Shown one piece after another: positions 16,091 through 23,970 of a stretch of DNA of 39,989 bases. Position numbers and translations under genes: made by a program. Below the pieces are notes generated by a model. It made no database searches and was not told the DNA's origin. It was given only the letters and a program-made list of their open reading frames with translations. Numbering within the stretch: the first letter of the stretch is position 1; each line of letters starts with the position of its first letter. The DNA is from an uncultured Clostridia bacterium (GTDB lineage Bacteria; Bacillota; Clostridia; Christensenellales; Borkfalkiaceae): the NCBI GenBank assembly GCA_934796775.1, contig CAKVPH010000018.1, positions 1 through 39,989 of the forward strand, in the 5' to 3' direction.

Positions 16091-16160
16091 TACGGAACTG
16101 TTTAATTTTTTGGAGCTTAAGAATATACAATGTCATATAGTAGCAAATTTCATTCAGCTA

Positions 16161-16189
16161 TTGATTTTTACATTTTTATGTAGTATAAT
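16161..16189 (+). promoter_or_regulatory. Promoter of the flavin-reductase-like gene
   Basis: TTGATT (16161-16166), 17 bases, TATAAT (16184-16189). GGAGG at 16220-16224 serves the ATG at 16235. Confidence 0.65.
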
Positions 16190-16234
16190 ATCAATAGGCT
16201 ATAAAAACATACAACAAACGGAGGTTGTGCAAAA

Positions 16235-17152
16235 ATGCCAAAATTCAGAAGTTTGAAAGTTGTTGATAATTTTTATCAGAATAATCTGTTCTTCCCCATG
16301 CCCACGGTAGAAATTTCCACTTTGTGCGAGGACGGAACAACAAATATAGGCAGTTATTCGCTTGTTTTTCCATACTACATTGCGGGAAAAGATTATTATG
16401 CAATGATTTTAGAGTGCCGAAATTCTTCTAACACGGCGCAAAACATTTTAAAAAACGGCAAATGCGCCCTTAATTTTATTAAAGATGACCGAAAATATTT
16501 TAAAGAAGCGGTACGCCTTGGATTTCCCGGAAAAACCCCGCATGAAAAAATGAAAGATTGCATTTTTGAACTGATAAAGGGTCAGGCAGAAGGCGAAAGA
16601 CCGCTGATTATTAAAGACGCCTATCAGGTTATTGAATGCACTTGGGACGATTCTTTAGAAGACGCATATAAGTGCAAACAACACATAGGTGAACTTGAAG
16701 GCGTAGAGCCGCCATACAATAATTTTAACGGAATAACTTCAAAATTCGGCTGCCATTTCATTTTAAAAATAGACAATATTTTAATGGAAGAAAAATATGC
16801 CGATAATTTAAAAAACGGACTTACCCGCACTTCCTTCCCCAACGTTCCGGTCGATTACGGCTATCATGACAGTAAAAATTTCTGGTATAAAAAGTTCAAG
16901 GGCTTTTTGCCCGTAGCCGAAAAAATCGCCGAAAGTAATGCAGCGAGCGTAGAAAGCGTTATGTATTGTGCCGAAAGATTAGATACTAAGGTTCGCTTTA
17001 CAAAAGAAGCATGCGAAATGTACGTAAAAATTCCGCGTCCGTTTTTAAAAGCGGCACTTTTGCAGATTGCCGAAATTGCCGAGAAAAACGGCATAGAAGT
17101 TATCGATAAACAAGCGGCATTAAAAATCGCCGAATTAAGAAAGAAAAAATAA
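16235..17152 (+). CDS. Flavin-reductase-like split-barrel protein
   Basis: A 305-residue cytosolic protein. Residues about 15-200 resemble the FMN-binding split barrel of the flavin reductase family: PMPTVEISTLCEDGTTNIGSYSLVFP, an ECRNSSNTAQNILKNGKCALNFI strand-helix, and HFILKIDNILMEEKYAD near the end of the barrel. Such proteins bind FMN and either reduce it with NAD(P)H or carry flavin-linked redox chemistry. The last 100 residues (SNAASVESVMYCAERLDTKVRF..., LLQIAEIAEKNG) are helical and charged and were not recognised. It is a single-gene unit with its own promoter, divergent from the zinc-ribbon gene. Fold is likely; the substrate is unknown. Confidence 0.6.
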   Translation: MPKFRSLKVVDNFYQNNLFFPMPTVEISTLCEDGTTNIGSYSLVFPYYIAGKDYYAMILECRNSSNTAQNILKNGKCALNFIKDDRKYFKEAVRLGFPGKTPHEKMKDCIFELIKGQAEGERPLIIKDAYQVIECTWDDSLEDAYKCKQHIGELEGVEPPYNNFNGITSKFGCHFILKIDNILMEEKYADNLKNGLTRTSFPNVPVDYGYHDSKNFWYKKFKGFLPVAEKIAESNAASVESVMYCAERLDTKVRFTKEACEMYVKIPRPFLKAALLQIAEIAEKNGIEVIDKQAALKIAELRKKK

Positions 17153-17195
17153 AAAGCATAACTAAAATATCTTTATAAAACATAAAAAGTCTGCC

Positions 17196-17209
17196 TATAA
17201 GTCGATTAT
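17196..17209 (-). repeat. Dispersed intergenic motif, copy 1
   Basis: ATAATCGACTTATA on the minus strand, followed by GGCAGACTTTTTA. It sits downstream of the flavin-reductase-like gene. Confidence 0.6.
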
Positions 17210-17246
17210 CAATACATTAAAAGCAATACAACATTACATTTACCAT

Positions 17247-17283
17247 AAAAAAGCGTAGCACATTCTTTCAGCTATGCTTTTTA
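17247..17283. terminator. Terminator hairpin
   Basis: AAAAAGCGTAGC (17248-17259) and GCTATGCTTTTT (17271-17282) pair with one G-A mismatch, with flanking A and T tracts. Probably the end of the flavin-reductase-like transcript. Confidence 0.6.
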
Positions 17284-17322
17284 ATTAAAACTAAAACATT
17301 TATTAAAAAAATGATTTTATCC

Positions 17323-17369
17323 TTGACAAATTAAACAATTCCGAGTAAAATAAAGTCAGACTTTATTTT
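17323..17369 (+). promoter_or_regulatory. Promoter with 23-bp palindrome for the AAA ATPase gene
   Basis: TTGACA (17323-17328), 17 bases, TAAAAT (17346-17351). A perfect palindrome, AAAATAAAGTC / A / GACTTTATTTT, spans 17347-17369. It covers the -10 box and the expected start site, so it is a strong operator candidate. Confidence 0.65.
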
Positions 17370-17400
17370 TCTCGAAATATTTTCAGGTGGAGATTTGTAA

Positions 17401-18627
17401 ATGTATATAAAAAGACATATTGAAAATGAAATATTAAAAGCTTCAAAAAACTATCCGGTAGTTATGGTATGCGGGCAAAGACAGGTTGGAAAATCTACCA
17501 TGTTGAACCACATAAAAGAACATGACAGAAGATACGTTACGCTGGACGATATCAATGCACGACGCCTTGCAGAAAATGATGTGGGTCTATTTTTTGAAAC
17601 CTATGGAACAAAACTTTTGATAGACGAAATTCAACGCGTACCTACAATTTTGCTTGAAATAAAAAGAATTGTAGACGAAAGAGCATTAAACGGAGAAAAT
17701 AATTCGGGAATGTTTTGGCTAACGGGTTCGCAAAAATTCCAGATGATGAAAAACGTTTCAGAGTCGCTTGCCGGTCGGGTTGCTGTGTTTGATATGTCAG
17801 GTCTTTCTTCTGCTGAAATCGAAGAACGTCCGTTAAGCTGTTTTTCACCTGAAATCGAAAAGCTAAAGGATGCTGCAAAAAATATTCACAAAAAAAACAT
17901 ACATGATATTTATAATCAAATTTTTCGCGGTGGAATGCCAAAGCTCATAACAACAGATATCGACAGAGATCGTTATTATGCAGACTATGTAAACACCTAC
18001 CTTGAAAGAGATATAAAAGATTTATCACAAGTAGGCAAACTTAGCGAGTTTTTTGATTTTTTGGTATTGATTGCGGCAAGAACGGCACAAGAACTAAAAT
18101 ACGACGAGATAGCAAAAGCAATCGGCGTATCTTCCCCTACAATTAAAAGTTGGATAAGTATACTTGAAAGATCTGGCATTATAGTAATGCTTCGTCCGTA
18201 TGCCTCTACTCTTACCAACAGACTTGTAAAAATGCCAAAAGTATATTTTATGGATACTGGACTTTGCGCCTATCTATGCCGTTGGCCTACTCCAGAAACA
18301 CTTGAAAACGGTGCAATGGACGGGGCATTTTTAGAAACCTACATTGTATCTGAAATAATAAAAAGTTATTATAACAGTGGTAAAATTCCTGATTTATATT
18401 ATTATCGCGATATAGACAAAAAGGAAATCGATTTGCTTATAGAGCGTGGAGGGAAATTATATCCTATTGAAATAAAAAAAGCAAAGAATCCAACACATGC
18501 AGATAAAAATTTTGACGCATTAAAAGTATTTAAAAAGGATATTGAACCGGGAATTATACTTTGTATGAGCGATGAACTGATACCTTACAATAAAAATGCT
18601 TGGTTATGCCCCATCTCAATTATTTAA
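17401..18627 (+). CDS. AAA ATPase with DUF4143 C-terminal domain
   Basis: A 408-residue protein of the widespread AAA_14/DUF4143 family. Walker A GQRQVGKST is at 25-33 and Walker B LLIDEI at 72-77; SGMFWLTGSQKFQMMKN is the sensor strand (STOQ-like). Residues about 200-400 form DUF4143, with a winged-helix part (YDEIAKAIGVSSPTIKSWISILERSGII) and a PD-(D/E)XK-like end (YYRDIDKKEIDLLIERGGKLYPIEIKKA). That end carries the E-D...E-x-K residues of nuclease-fold proteins. The biological role of the family is unsettled. It stands alone behind a promoter with a 23-bp palindrome. Family is sure, activity is not. Confidence 0.85.
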   Translation: MYIKRHIENEILKASKNYPVVMVCGQRQVGKSTMLNHIKEHDRRYVTLDDINARRLAENDVGLFFETYGTKLLIDEIQRVPTILLEIKRIVDERALNGENNSGMFWLTGSQKFQMMKNVSESLAGRVAVFDMSGLSSAEIEERPLSCFSPEIEKLKDAAKNIHKKNIHDIYNQIFRGGMPKLITTDIDRDRYYADYVNTYLERDIKDLSQVGKLSEFFDFLVLIAARTAQELKYDEIAKAIGVSSPTIKSWISILERSGIIVMLRPYASTLTNRLVKMPKVYFMDTGLCAYLCRWPTPETLENGAMDGAFLETYIVSEIIKSYYNSGKIPDLYYYRDIDKKEIDLLIERGGKLYPIEIKKAKNPTHADKNFDALKVFKKDIEPGIILCMSDELIPYNKNAWLCPISII

Positions 18628-18663
18628 TAAAATCATCCGCCGTTTATTATAAAAAAGTCTGTC

Positions 18664-18677
18664 TATAAGTCGATTAT
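18664..18677 (-). repeat. Dispersed intergenic motif, copy 2
   Basis: ATAATCGACTTATA on the minus strand followed by GACAGACTTTTTT. It lies 37 bases after the AAA ATPase gene. Confidence 0.6.
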
Positions 18678-18687
18678 CGCGCAAAAT

Positions 18688-18720
18688 AAAACCCGCAAGG
18701 TTTTAATTTACGGGCTTTTA
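18688..18720. terminator. Bidirectional terminator between convergent genes
   Basis: AAAACCCG ... CGGGCTTTT with A and T tracts. It serves the ATPase gene on the left and the small genes on the right. Confidence 0.55.
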
Positions 18721-18739
18721 TTGTTTAAGTTTTATTGTT

Positions 18740-18946
18740 TTAATCAATTTTTGTAAATATAACGGTTTTTTCTTTTAAGGATATTTTTTCCACTTTAAAT
18801 CCGTAAGCAAGCAGTTCTTTTTTATAGCTCAAAAAAGAATGATCTATAGCGTTGCCCGTAACGTTTTTAATTTCTTCAAAGCTCATTTTTAAAATGTTCT
18901 CGTTCGTGTGTTTGATATATTTCCACAAAAGCTCGTACTTACTCAT
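18740..18946 (-). CDS. Small conserved protein, unknown function
   Basis: A 68-residue cytosolic protein: KYELLWKYIKHTNENILKMSFEEI, then DHSFLSYKKELLAYGFKVEKISLKEKTVIFTKI. Small Bacillota proteins with this KYxxLWxYI ... DHSFLxYKKEL pattern are common but uncharacterised. The basic, helix-rich N-terminal half followed by a two-strand hairpin could be a winged-helix-like fold. Its ATG lies inside the end of the upstream membrane-protein gene (8-base overlap) behind a GGAGC-type site, so the two are co-translated. Confidence 0.65.
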   Translation of the reverse strand: MSKYELLWKYIKHTNENILKMSFEEIKNVTGNAIDHSFLSYKKELLAYGFKVEKISLKEKTVIFTKID

Positions 18947-19421
18947 AATTTGCTCCTTTTAAAATCACAGTTTTTTCTTTCTCGGCTTCGGCTTTTGCGT
19001 TTTTATAGCTTATAAAAATATGGCAAGGCGCAAAAATCACAGCAAAAACAATAAGCGGAATATTGAGCGATATACAGCCGCAAACAAAAAACAACAAAGC
19101 AGGCACGACGGACAAAAGCAAAGACTTTTTTAAAGAATTTTCTTTCCATAAGATAATCCAGCCCAGAATATAAGTAAGCGTAAGCACGCCGCCGGACACA
19201 AGATAAGCAATAAGGCAACCGCCCGAAAGCTTGGCTTTAACAAGCACATTTATATTAAAAAAGACGAATACAAAGCAACCTGTTCGACCTATTTGTTCAA
19301 AGACCTCGACCGTTTTGTTCTGATAGTAATTAGTAAATCCGTTTTTGTGAGTAGCCGCAAAAACTATATTAGGCACCATTATAGCCACAATAAAAATAAG
19401 ACCGTAAAAATTTATAGACAT
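18939..19421 (-). CDS. Five-helix membrane protein, unknown function
   Basis: 160 residues, mostly hydrophobic, with about five membrane helices: FYGLIFIVAIMVPNIVFAA, GCFVFVFFNINVLV, LIAYLVSGGVLTLTYILGWIIL, SLLLSVVPALLFFVCGC, IPLIVFAVIFAPCHIFISY. A charged tail ends the protein (KAEAEKEKTVILKGANYE). It resembles small integral membrane proteins that are common in Clostridia near a partner like the 68-residue protein. It overlaps that gene by 8 bases and has its own TTGCAA-17-TATAAT promoter. No motif gives a function. Confidence 0.65.
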   Translation of the reverse strand: MSINFYGLIFIVAIMVPNIVFAATHKNGFTNYYQNKTVEVFEQIGRTGCFVFVFFNINVLVKAKLSGGCLIAYLVSGGVLTLTYILGWIILWKENSLKKSLLLSVVPALLFFVCGCISLNIPLIVFAVIFAPCHIFISYKNAKAEAEKEKTVILKGANYE

Positions 19422-19454
19422 ACCTGTAATTTCTTCCTTTTGTTATGCCGCTCT

Positions 19455-19483
19455 ATTATAATACGCTTTATTTTATTTTGCAA
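19455..19483 (-). promoter_or_regulatory. Promoter of the membrane-protein pair
   Basis: TTGCAA (19483-19478), 17 bases, TATAAT (19460-19455) on the minus strand. Confidence 0.6.
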
Positions 19484-19537
19484 TTAAACCAGCTAAAAAA
19501 ACAAAGATTGCAAGAATAAAAAACTAATTACACCACG

Positions 19538-19551
19538 ATAATCGACCTATG
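19538..19551 (+). repeat. Dispersed intergenic motif, copy 3 (divergent)
   Basis: ATAATCGACCTATG followed by TCCCGACTTTTTA: two mismatches to the 14-bp core, with the GACTTTTT arm kept. It lies between two divergent promoters. Confidence 0.5.
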
Positions 19552-19626
19552 TCCCGACTTTTTATTTAATAAAGTACCCTTTTTATTTTTGTTTTTTAAT
19601 AATTACAAATTTTTATATTTTAATCA

Positions 19627-19655
19627 TTGTTTTTTGAAAGTGTTTGTGATATAAT
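19627..19655 (+). promoter_or_regulatory. Promoter of the zinc-ribbon membrane protein
   Basis: TTGTTT (19627-19632), 17 bases, TATAAT (19650-19655). Confidence 0.6.
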
Positions 19656-19699
19656 TTTCGCATACAAAAAATTAAAATATATTGCATTACGGAGAAAAA

Positions 19700-20197
19700 A
19701 TGAAAGCTAAAAATATAAATATTAAAGTAACAACATCCCTTATTATTGCCGTTCTTTCGGCAATTTTATTCGTTGGCGGAATTCCCATGATAATAATCGG
19801 CGCGAGCAGTCAAAAAATAGTGATGATTCTCGGCATAATTTTTGTTGCCGTAGACTTTTACGCCTGCCCTATTCTGTTTATAAAATACGGCGAAGCGGTT
19901 TCACTTAAGCGCGTTGTTAAAGCCGTAAACGAAGAACACATTTACGAGATAAAAACACTCTCCGCCCACACCGGAAAAACAGAGGAATTTATAAAACAAC
20001 AAATACGTCAATGTATTGATAACGGATATATAGCGGGACTTTTGTTTGACGGAGAAAAGCTTTATTTTAACGATAATCAAAAGGCGGATAAAAAACTTAT
20101 AAGCGTAAAGTGTCCAAATTGCGGCGCAACGATAAACTACTATTCAAATGAAAGTCCGGTTTGCCCGTACTGCGGCACTCCGTACGAAAAAAAGTAA
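19700..20197 (+). CDS. Membrane protein with C-terminal zinc ribbon
   Basis: 165 residues. Two N-terminal membrane helices (VTTSLIIAVLSAILFVGGIPMIII and IVMILGIIFVAVDFYACPILF) are followed by a cytosolic part that reads as a winged helix (EEHIYEIKTLSAHTGKTEEFIKQQIRQCIDNGYIAGL). A four-Cys zinc ribbon closes it (CPNCGATINYYSNESPVCPYCG). ATG at 19700 has GGAG 6 bases upstream; an in-frame TTG at 19682 has no ribosome site. Such two-helix/ribbon proteins are common in Bacillota, often without known function. Convergent with the phosphatase gene, sharing a perfect terminator. Confidence 0.65.
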   Translation: MKAKNINIKVTTSLIIAVLSAILFVGGIPMIIIGASSQKIVMILGIIFVAVDFYACPILFIKYGEAVSLKRVVKAVNEEHIYEIKTLSAHTGKTEEFIKQQIRQCIDNGYIAGLLFDGEKLYFNDNQKADKKLISVKCPNCGATINYYSNESPVCPYCGTPYEKK

Positions 20198-20234
20198 AAT
20201 TTACCGTTATAAAATTATTACGCACAAAAAAATC

Positions 20235-20262
20235 GCCTGAAAGCATAGCTATGCTTTCAGGC
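20235..20262. terminator. Perfect bidirectional terminator
   Basis: A 28-bp perfect inverted repeat with arms GCCTGAAAGCATAG and CTATGCTTTCAGGC, an A tract on the left and a T tract on the right. It lies between convergent genes. Confidence 0.75.
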
Positions 20263-20277
20263 TTTTTACTATAATTT

Positions 20278-22599
20278 TTAGTTACCATAAGCCGTAACCG
20301 TTACGCTATCAAACGATACGGTAGCCGCAACACCCGTTCTTACAACTATACAGAACTTTTGTAAAATTCCGTTTACGGTAAAGCCTTTATACGATTTAAT
20401 AAGCGGTAAAAGATCGATTTCCACCCATTCGTTATAAACGCCAGATAGTTTTGTAAAGTTATCGTCAACTCTGATTGCGTTTTCTTTATCGTCGTAAAGG
20501 CGGAAATTGCCTTTTGACAATAGTTTGTCAGATTGAACACAAAGCCTTACTTTAACGCTTATAAGGTCTTCCACTTTGTATTCGGTATTAAATCCTACGC
20601 CTACCGAAACGAGATAATCGCTATTTTTAGAGCATACTTCGCCTTCGTAACCTTCAGGCAAAGAAGTTTTATCGTCGATTTTTACCGCTACTAATTTACT
20701 CTCGCTTATTCCCGGAGCGTTTACGGAAACGTCAAGTCCGTTATTGCCGCCAAAATCATATTTAGTCTGAACAAGAGCGGGAATTTCTTCGGTCTGTCTG
20801 TCGCCGCATTCGCAAAATCTTTCTTTTAAGCCTTTCACTCCTACCGAAGGTTGCGTAACTATATTCCAGTCACCATAAACGTGACCCGTAACGGGAATAA
20901 CGCGCGTTTCGTATTCGCCGCAAGCGCAGTAACGCGTTTCCACGCCTTCTTTTTTGCAACTGCCTTTTTCGGTAACCACCCAGTCGCCGTAAACGTGTTC
21001 CGACGTGGAAAGCATAATGTGCTTAATAGAGCTTATTTCAAGATCGGTAAGTTTTACAACTGATTTAAGGTAATTTTCTATTGCTCCCGAAAGAGTTCCG
21101 TCTTTTCCGGCATAAGTTTGCATTATATGATTATACGCTTTGTTAAAATCGACAAGGTTATCGGGATTATCCTGCATTATACCGTCTTCCGTAAACGAGT
21201 AAACTCCGTTTACAACCTGAATATCCGAACGCCAACGCTTACCCATATAAAACGAAGTAATTTCAAAATCGCTTGCAAGATCTTCATACGATGCGCCAAG
21301 TAATCCGTTAAGCAAGAAAGCTATCGTACCCGTTCTGTCTGCTCCTGCAGAGCAATGGAAAACTATGGGATAATTCTTTTTATCGGCAAACAGTCTGAAA
21401 ATTTGCGCGATATTATCGGTATACGAAGAAGAATACGGGCGATTTGAGTTCATTCCCGGGAAAATGTAGTCCCACTGCCAGAAACCGAGAATGTATTTTT
21501 GTATGCTTTCGTCAACCGTTTGAGTTTTACTGTCAAGGCGCAAATCTATTTCGGTCTTTATTCCAAGCTGCTCGACCATAGTTTTAAGACCTTTCGACGT
21601 TACGTTTACAATTTCGGGACTACGATAAATTAATCCGTAAGAGATCATTCCGTCAGGCGTTATATAACCGCCCATATCGCGCATATTTGAAATATTATCG
21701 CAATTTATGGTTCTTAACCCCTCTTTTACTTTAACATAATCTATTTTTATAAGATTGCCGTTTTCGTCGGTTACACTGTAATAATACGTTTCTCCGGGAA
21801 TGGGATTATATAAATTATATGCGCTTCCGCCAACGTTTACAGATAATATTTCTTTTGTCATCTCTTCGTCCGAAAAAATCTTAAGCGTAAACTTTTTCGC
21901 ACCGAAGGCATTCGTCCAGGCAAATTTTAAAGCCTTGGGATTTTTAGCGATTGCATAATCAGCCTGATATTCATATAAATATTTGGCTTTATCGTCAGAT
22001 TCAAGATATTTTCTTACTGCGTCCGGAACTAAATCTACCGTTTCGCCGTCGTAAATAACCGTTTTATCTTCTCTGAAAACAGCTTCAAAAGTAAGATTTC
22101 CTTCCGTTCCGTAACTTATAACGTAGTTCACCTTAGGTTCTCCGCCATTCACGGTCCAACCCGAGAACACATATCCGCGTTTAAATACGTTACTTATAGC
22201 AAAATCTTCGTCAGAATTTGAATACGAAGTCGGGTTTTCACTCATCGCAGTGCCACCGTTTAAGTTATAGGTTATTGAAAAAGTCTGCACTACTATCATA
22301 GGTATATCTTCTTTTTCAACGTAATTACAAGCCGAACAAGTTCTCTGCTTTTCGCCGACCGTCGTTTCGTCGGCTTTTTTAGTAACAACCCATTCGCCAA
22401 AAGTGTGTCCTTTGGCTTTAATAACGATATCGGCAACTTCTTTGCCGAACTCGTCAAAATATTTACCGCAATCCGTGCATTTTTTATAGCCTATATGCCC
22501 GTCTTTCGTACACGTTGCGTTTTCAGCCGGCACAAATGAACCAAAATTATGCGCATCAGCCGAACTATCTGCACTGTTGCAGGCAGTAAAAATACCCAA
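20278..22599 (-). CDS. Secreted tyrosine-phosphatase lipoprotein with Cys-rich repeats
   Basis: A 773-residue frame that lacks an in-frame proper start: it opens at a TTG inside the signal peptide, just before lipobox FTAC (Cys 7). Order: a Cys-rich repeat pair (about 25-100, GHTFGEWVVT, CSACNYVEKEDIP), an InlB-like repeat (YNLNGGTAMSENPTSY ... GYVFSGW, 108-175), a fibronectin-like stretch (220-290), then a Y_phosphatase3-type domain (about 297-490). That domain carries NMRDMGGY and the P-loop HCSAGADRT (415-423; nucleophile Cys416, Arg422). Two more Cys-rich repeats and a beta-sandwich (620-773) follow. The enzyme should remove phosphate from Tyr or other phosphoesters outside the membrane. 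A one-base gap in an A4 run disconnects it from its true start (see 22600-22655). Confidence 0.75.
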   Translation of the reverse strand: MGIFTACNSADSSADAHNFGSFVPAENATCTKDGHIGYKKCTDCGKYFDEFGKEVADIVIKAKGHTFGEWVVTKKADETTVGEKQRTCSACNYVEKEDIPMIVVQTFSITYNLNGGTAMSENPTSYSNSDEDFAISNVFKRGYVFSGWTVNGGEPKVNYVISYGTEGNLTFEAVFREDKTVIYDGETVDLVPDAVRKYLESDDKAKYLYEYQADYAIAKNPKALKFAWTNAFGAKKFTLKIFSDEEMTKEILSVNVGGSAYNLYNPIPGETYYYSVTDENGNLIKIDYVKVKEGLRTINCDNISNMRDMGGYITPDGMISYGLIYRSPEIVNVTSKGLKTMVEQLGIKTEIDLRLDSKTQTVDESIQKYILGFWQWDYIFPGMNSNRPYSSSYTDNIAQIFRLFADKKNYPIVFHCSAGADRTGTIAFLLNGLLGASYEDLASDFEITSFYMGKRWRSDIQVVNGVYSFTEDGIMQDNPDNLVDFNKAYNHIMQTYAGKDGTLSGAIENYLKSVVKLTDLEISSIKHIMLSTSEHVYGDWVVTEKGSCKKEGVETRYCACGEYETRVIPVTGHVYGDWNIVTQPSVGVKGLKERFCECGDRQTEEIPALVQTKYDFGGNNGLDVSVNAPGISESKLVAVKIDDKTSLPEGYEGEVCSKNSDYLVSVGVGFNTEYKVEDLISVKVRLCVQSDKLLSKGNFRLYDDKENAIRVDDNFTKLSGVYNEWVEIDLLPLIKSYKGFTVNGILQKFCIVVRTGVAATVSFDSVTVTAYGN

Positions 22600-22655
22600 C
22601 GATAAAAGCGATACAATCGCAAGGATTAAAACAAAATTGCTTTATTTTTTCTCAT
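22600..22655 (-). other. Out-of-frame 5' end of the phosphatase gene
   Basis: ATG at 22655 follows GAGGAGG and starts MRKNKAILF, but stops at TAA in the ninth codon's wake. Adding one T (plus-strand A) in the run at 22628-22631 would join it to LILAIVSLLSLGIFTAC, an ideal lipoprotein signal peptide. This is a sequencing slip in a homopolymer, a true inactivating mutation, or a phase-variable tract. Confidence 0.65.
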
Positions 22656-22701
22656 AGTATTCCTCCTCATATCAAGAATATAATTTTTTATTGTGCTATA
22701 T

Positions 22702-22730
22702 ATTATACCACATTTCCTATTTAGAAACAA
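22702..22730 (-). promoter_or_regulatory. Promoter of the phosphatase gene
   Basis: TTGTTT (22730-22725), 17 bases, TATAAT (22707-22702) on the minus strand, about 50 bases before the ATG at 22655. Confidence 0.65.
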
Positions 22731-22796
22731 TACACTCTATTGTCTGAAAGTTATTCTGTATTGACATTTAAAAAAATACAGCAAAGTAACAAAAAA

Positions 22797-22827
22797 TCTG
22801 CAAAGCCGAATTTTTATGCTTTGCAGA
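22797..22827. terminator. Terminator of the adhE operon
   Basis: TCTGCAAAGC and GCTTTGCAGA make a 10-bp stem with an 11-base loop. On the minus strand it is followed by six T, after the ferredoxin-like gene. Confidence 0.7.
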
Positions 22828-22855
22828 CTTTTATTTTATTATTAAATTTATTTAA

Positions 22856-23119
22856 TCAATCCGGATCTGCGTTTATAGCCGGCATTACTTTATCTTGCCA
22901 GAACTCGCTGAAATTTTCGCGCGTGATGCCGGTATAAACGTCGTCGCCGACAGTTATGGTTACGCCTATGCGGTTACATCTGCCGGAACAAAAACTGCCG
23001 ATTAAGGCAACTTTATCCTGCAAATTGTTTTCGTTTATCTTTTTTTCAAGCATTCCCGCTATTTCGGGTGCGCCTTTTAAGTGGCACGAACTGCCGACGC
23101 AAACTGAAATTACTACCAT
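22856..23119 (-). CDS. Thioredoxin-like [2Fe-2S] ferredoxin
   Basis: An 87-residue cytosolic protein with the fold of the NuoE/HydA-associated [2Fe-2S] domain. Cys 7 and 12 (VCVGSSC) and Cys 44 and 48 (SFCSGRC) are the cluster ligands in the C-x4-C ... C-x3-C spacing of this group. Usual NuoE proteins are about 160 residues; this is the C-terminal cluster domain alone. Such small proteins pass electrons to or from NADH-linked oxidoreductases or hydrogenases. It is the last gene after adhE and the kinase, 83 bases on. A role in redox balance during fermentation fits that setting but is inferred. Confidence 0.8.
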   Translation of the reverse strand: MVVISVCVGSSCHLKGAPEIAGMLEKKINENNLQDKVALIGSFCSGRCNRIGVTITVGDDVYTGITRENFSEFWQDKVMPAINADPD

Positions 23120-23202
23120 GATTTTTACCTTTTAAAAAGTTTTGCCGCGCATATAAACTCGCGGCAAAAACATTATTGTTTATTATTGTTCGAGGTTACG
23201 GC

Positions 23203-23952
23203 TTATTGGTATTCTACAACGTTTACCCAGGAAAGAAGGAATTCTCTTTCTTCCTTTTTGCCCTTAACCGACTGCGAAGCCGCAACGATAGGCATCCATT
23301 TTTGAACGTACTGTTTGGGCGTTCTGCTCTTTTTGCAGAATAAATCAAGATATTCTTCCGCGCCGTCGATATCGCCGCTGAGCCAGAATACAAGGTAAGT
23401 ACGAGCAACGTCTGCCGAAGCGTTACCGATAGTAGCGTGCGACCAGTCGATAACGTAAGATTTACCGTCGTCCGAAATAATTATGTTGGACGGGTTAAAA
23501 TCGCCGTGGCAAAGTTTGGTATGGTTAGGCATACCGTTTAGTCTTGTATGAAGTTCGTAACGCGTGTTATCGTCAAGCTCTGCCTGAGAGATTTTTGCGT
23601 TCATTTTATCTTTTAACTTTTTAAGTTCGGGGCAGCTTTTAGACTGTACTTCGATTTGAAGATCCACAAACTTTTCAAGATATTCGTGCTTTTTATCGGG
23701 GTTTTCTTTCATCAGGAGATCAAGCGTTTTGCCCTTGATATATTCGGAAACAATAGCCCAGTTTCCGTCAACCATGGAAACGGCTTTTATTTTAGGTATG
23801 TTAAGACCTGTTTTTTCAACTCTCGCTTGGTTTAAAGCCTCATTTAAAACGTCTGTTTTGTCGTAATCGGCATCGAAAACCTTAACGCAGTCTTCTCCGT
23901 CGCGATAGACGGTTTTATTCGTTCTTACCGCAATTACTCTGTCAAGTTTCAT
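23203..23952 (-). CDS. Aminoglycoside-phosphotransferase-fold kinase
   Basis: A 249-residue kinase-like protein. LCHGDFNPSNIIISDDG is the catalytic loop (Brenner-type HGDxxxxN) and YVIDWSHATIGNASADVAR carries the metal-binding Asp and the following GxxxxDxA. The N-lobe contains WAIVSEYIKGKTLDLL, the hinge. It resembles APH/choline kinase-fold proteins rather than a known resistance enzyme. It starts 18 bases after adhE ends. ATG at 23952 is chosen because AAAGGGGG lies 9 bases before it; the ATG at 23961 is almost on top of that site. The substrate is unknown. Its link to adhE could mean phosphorylation of an alcohol or amine intermediate, but nothing shows that. Confidence 0.75.
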   Translation of the reverse strand: MKLDRVIAVRTNKTVYRDGEDCVKVFDADYDKTDVLNEALNQARVEKTGLNIPKIKAVSMVDGNWAIVSEYIKGKTLDLLMKENPDKKHEYLEKFVDLQIEVQSKSCPELKKLKDKMNAKISQAELDDNTRYELHTRLNGMPNHTKLCHGDFNPSNIIISDDGKSYVIDWSHATIGNASADVARTYLVFWLSGDIDGAEEYLDLFCKKSRTPKQYVQKWMPIVAASQSVKGKKEEREFLLSWVNVVEYQ

Positions 23953-23970
23953 AGTATTCATCCCCCTTTA

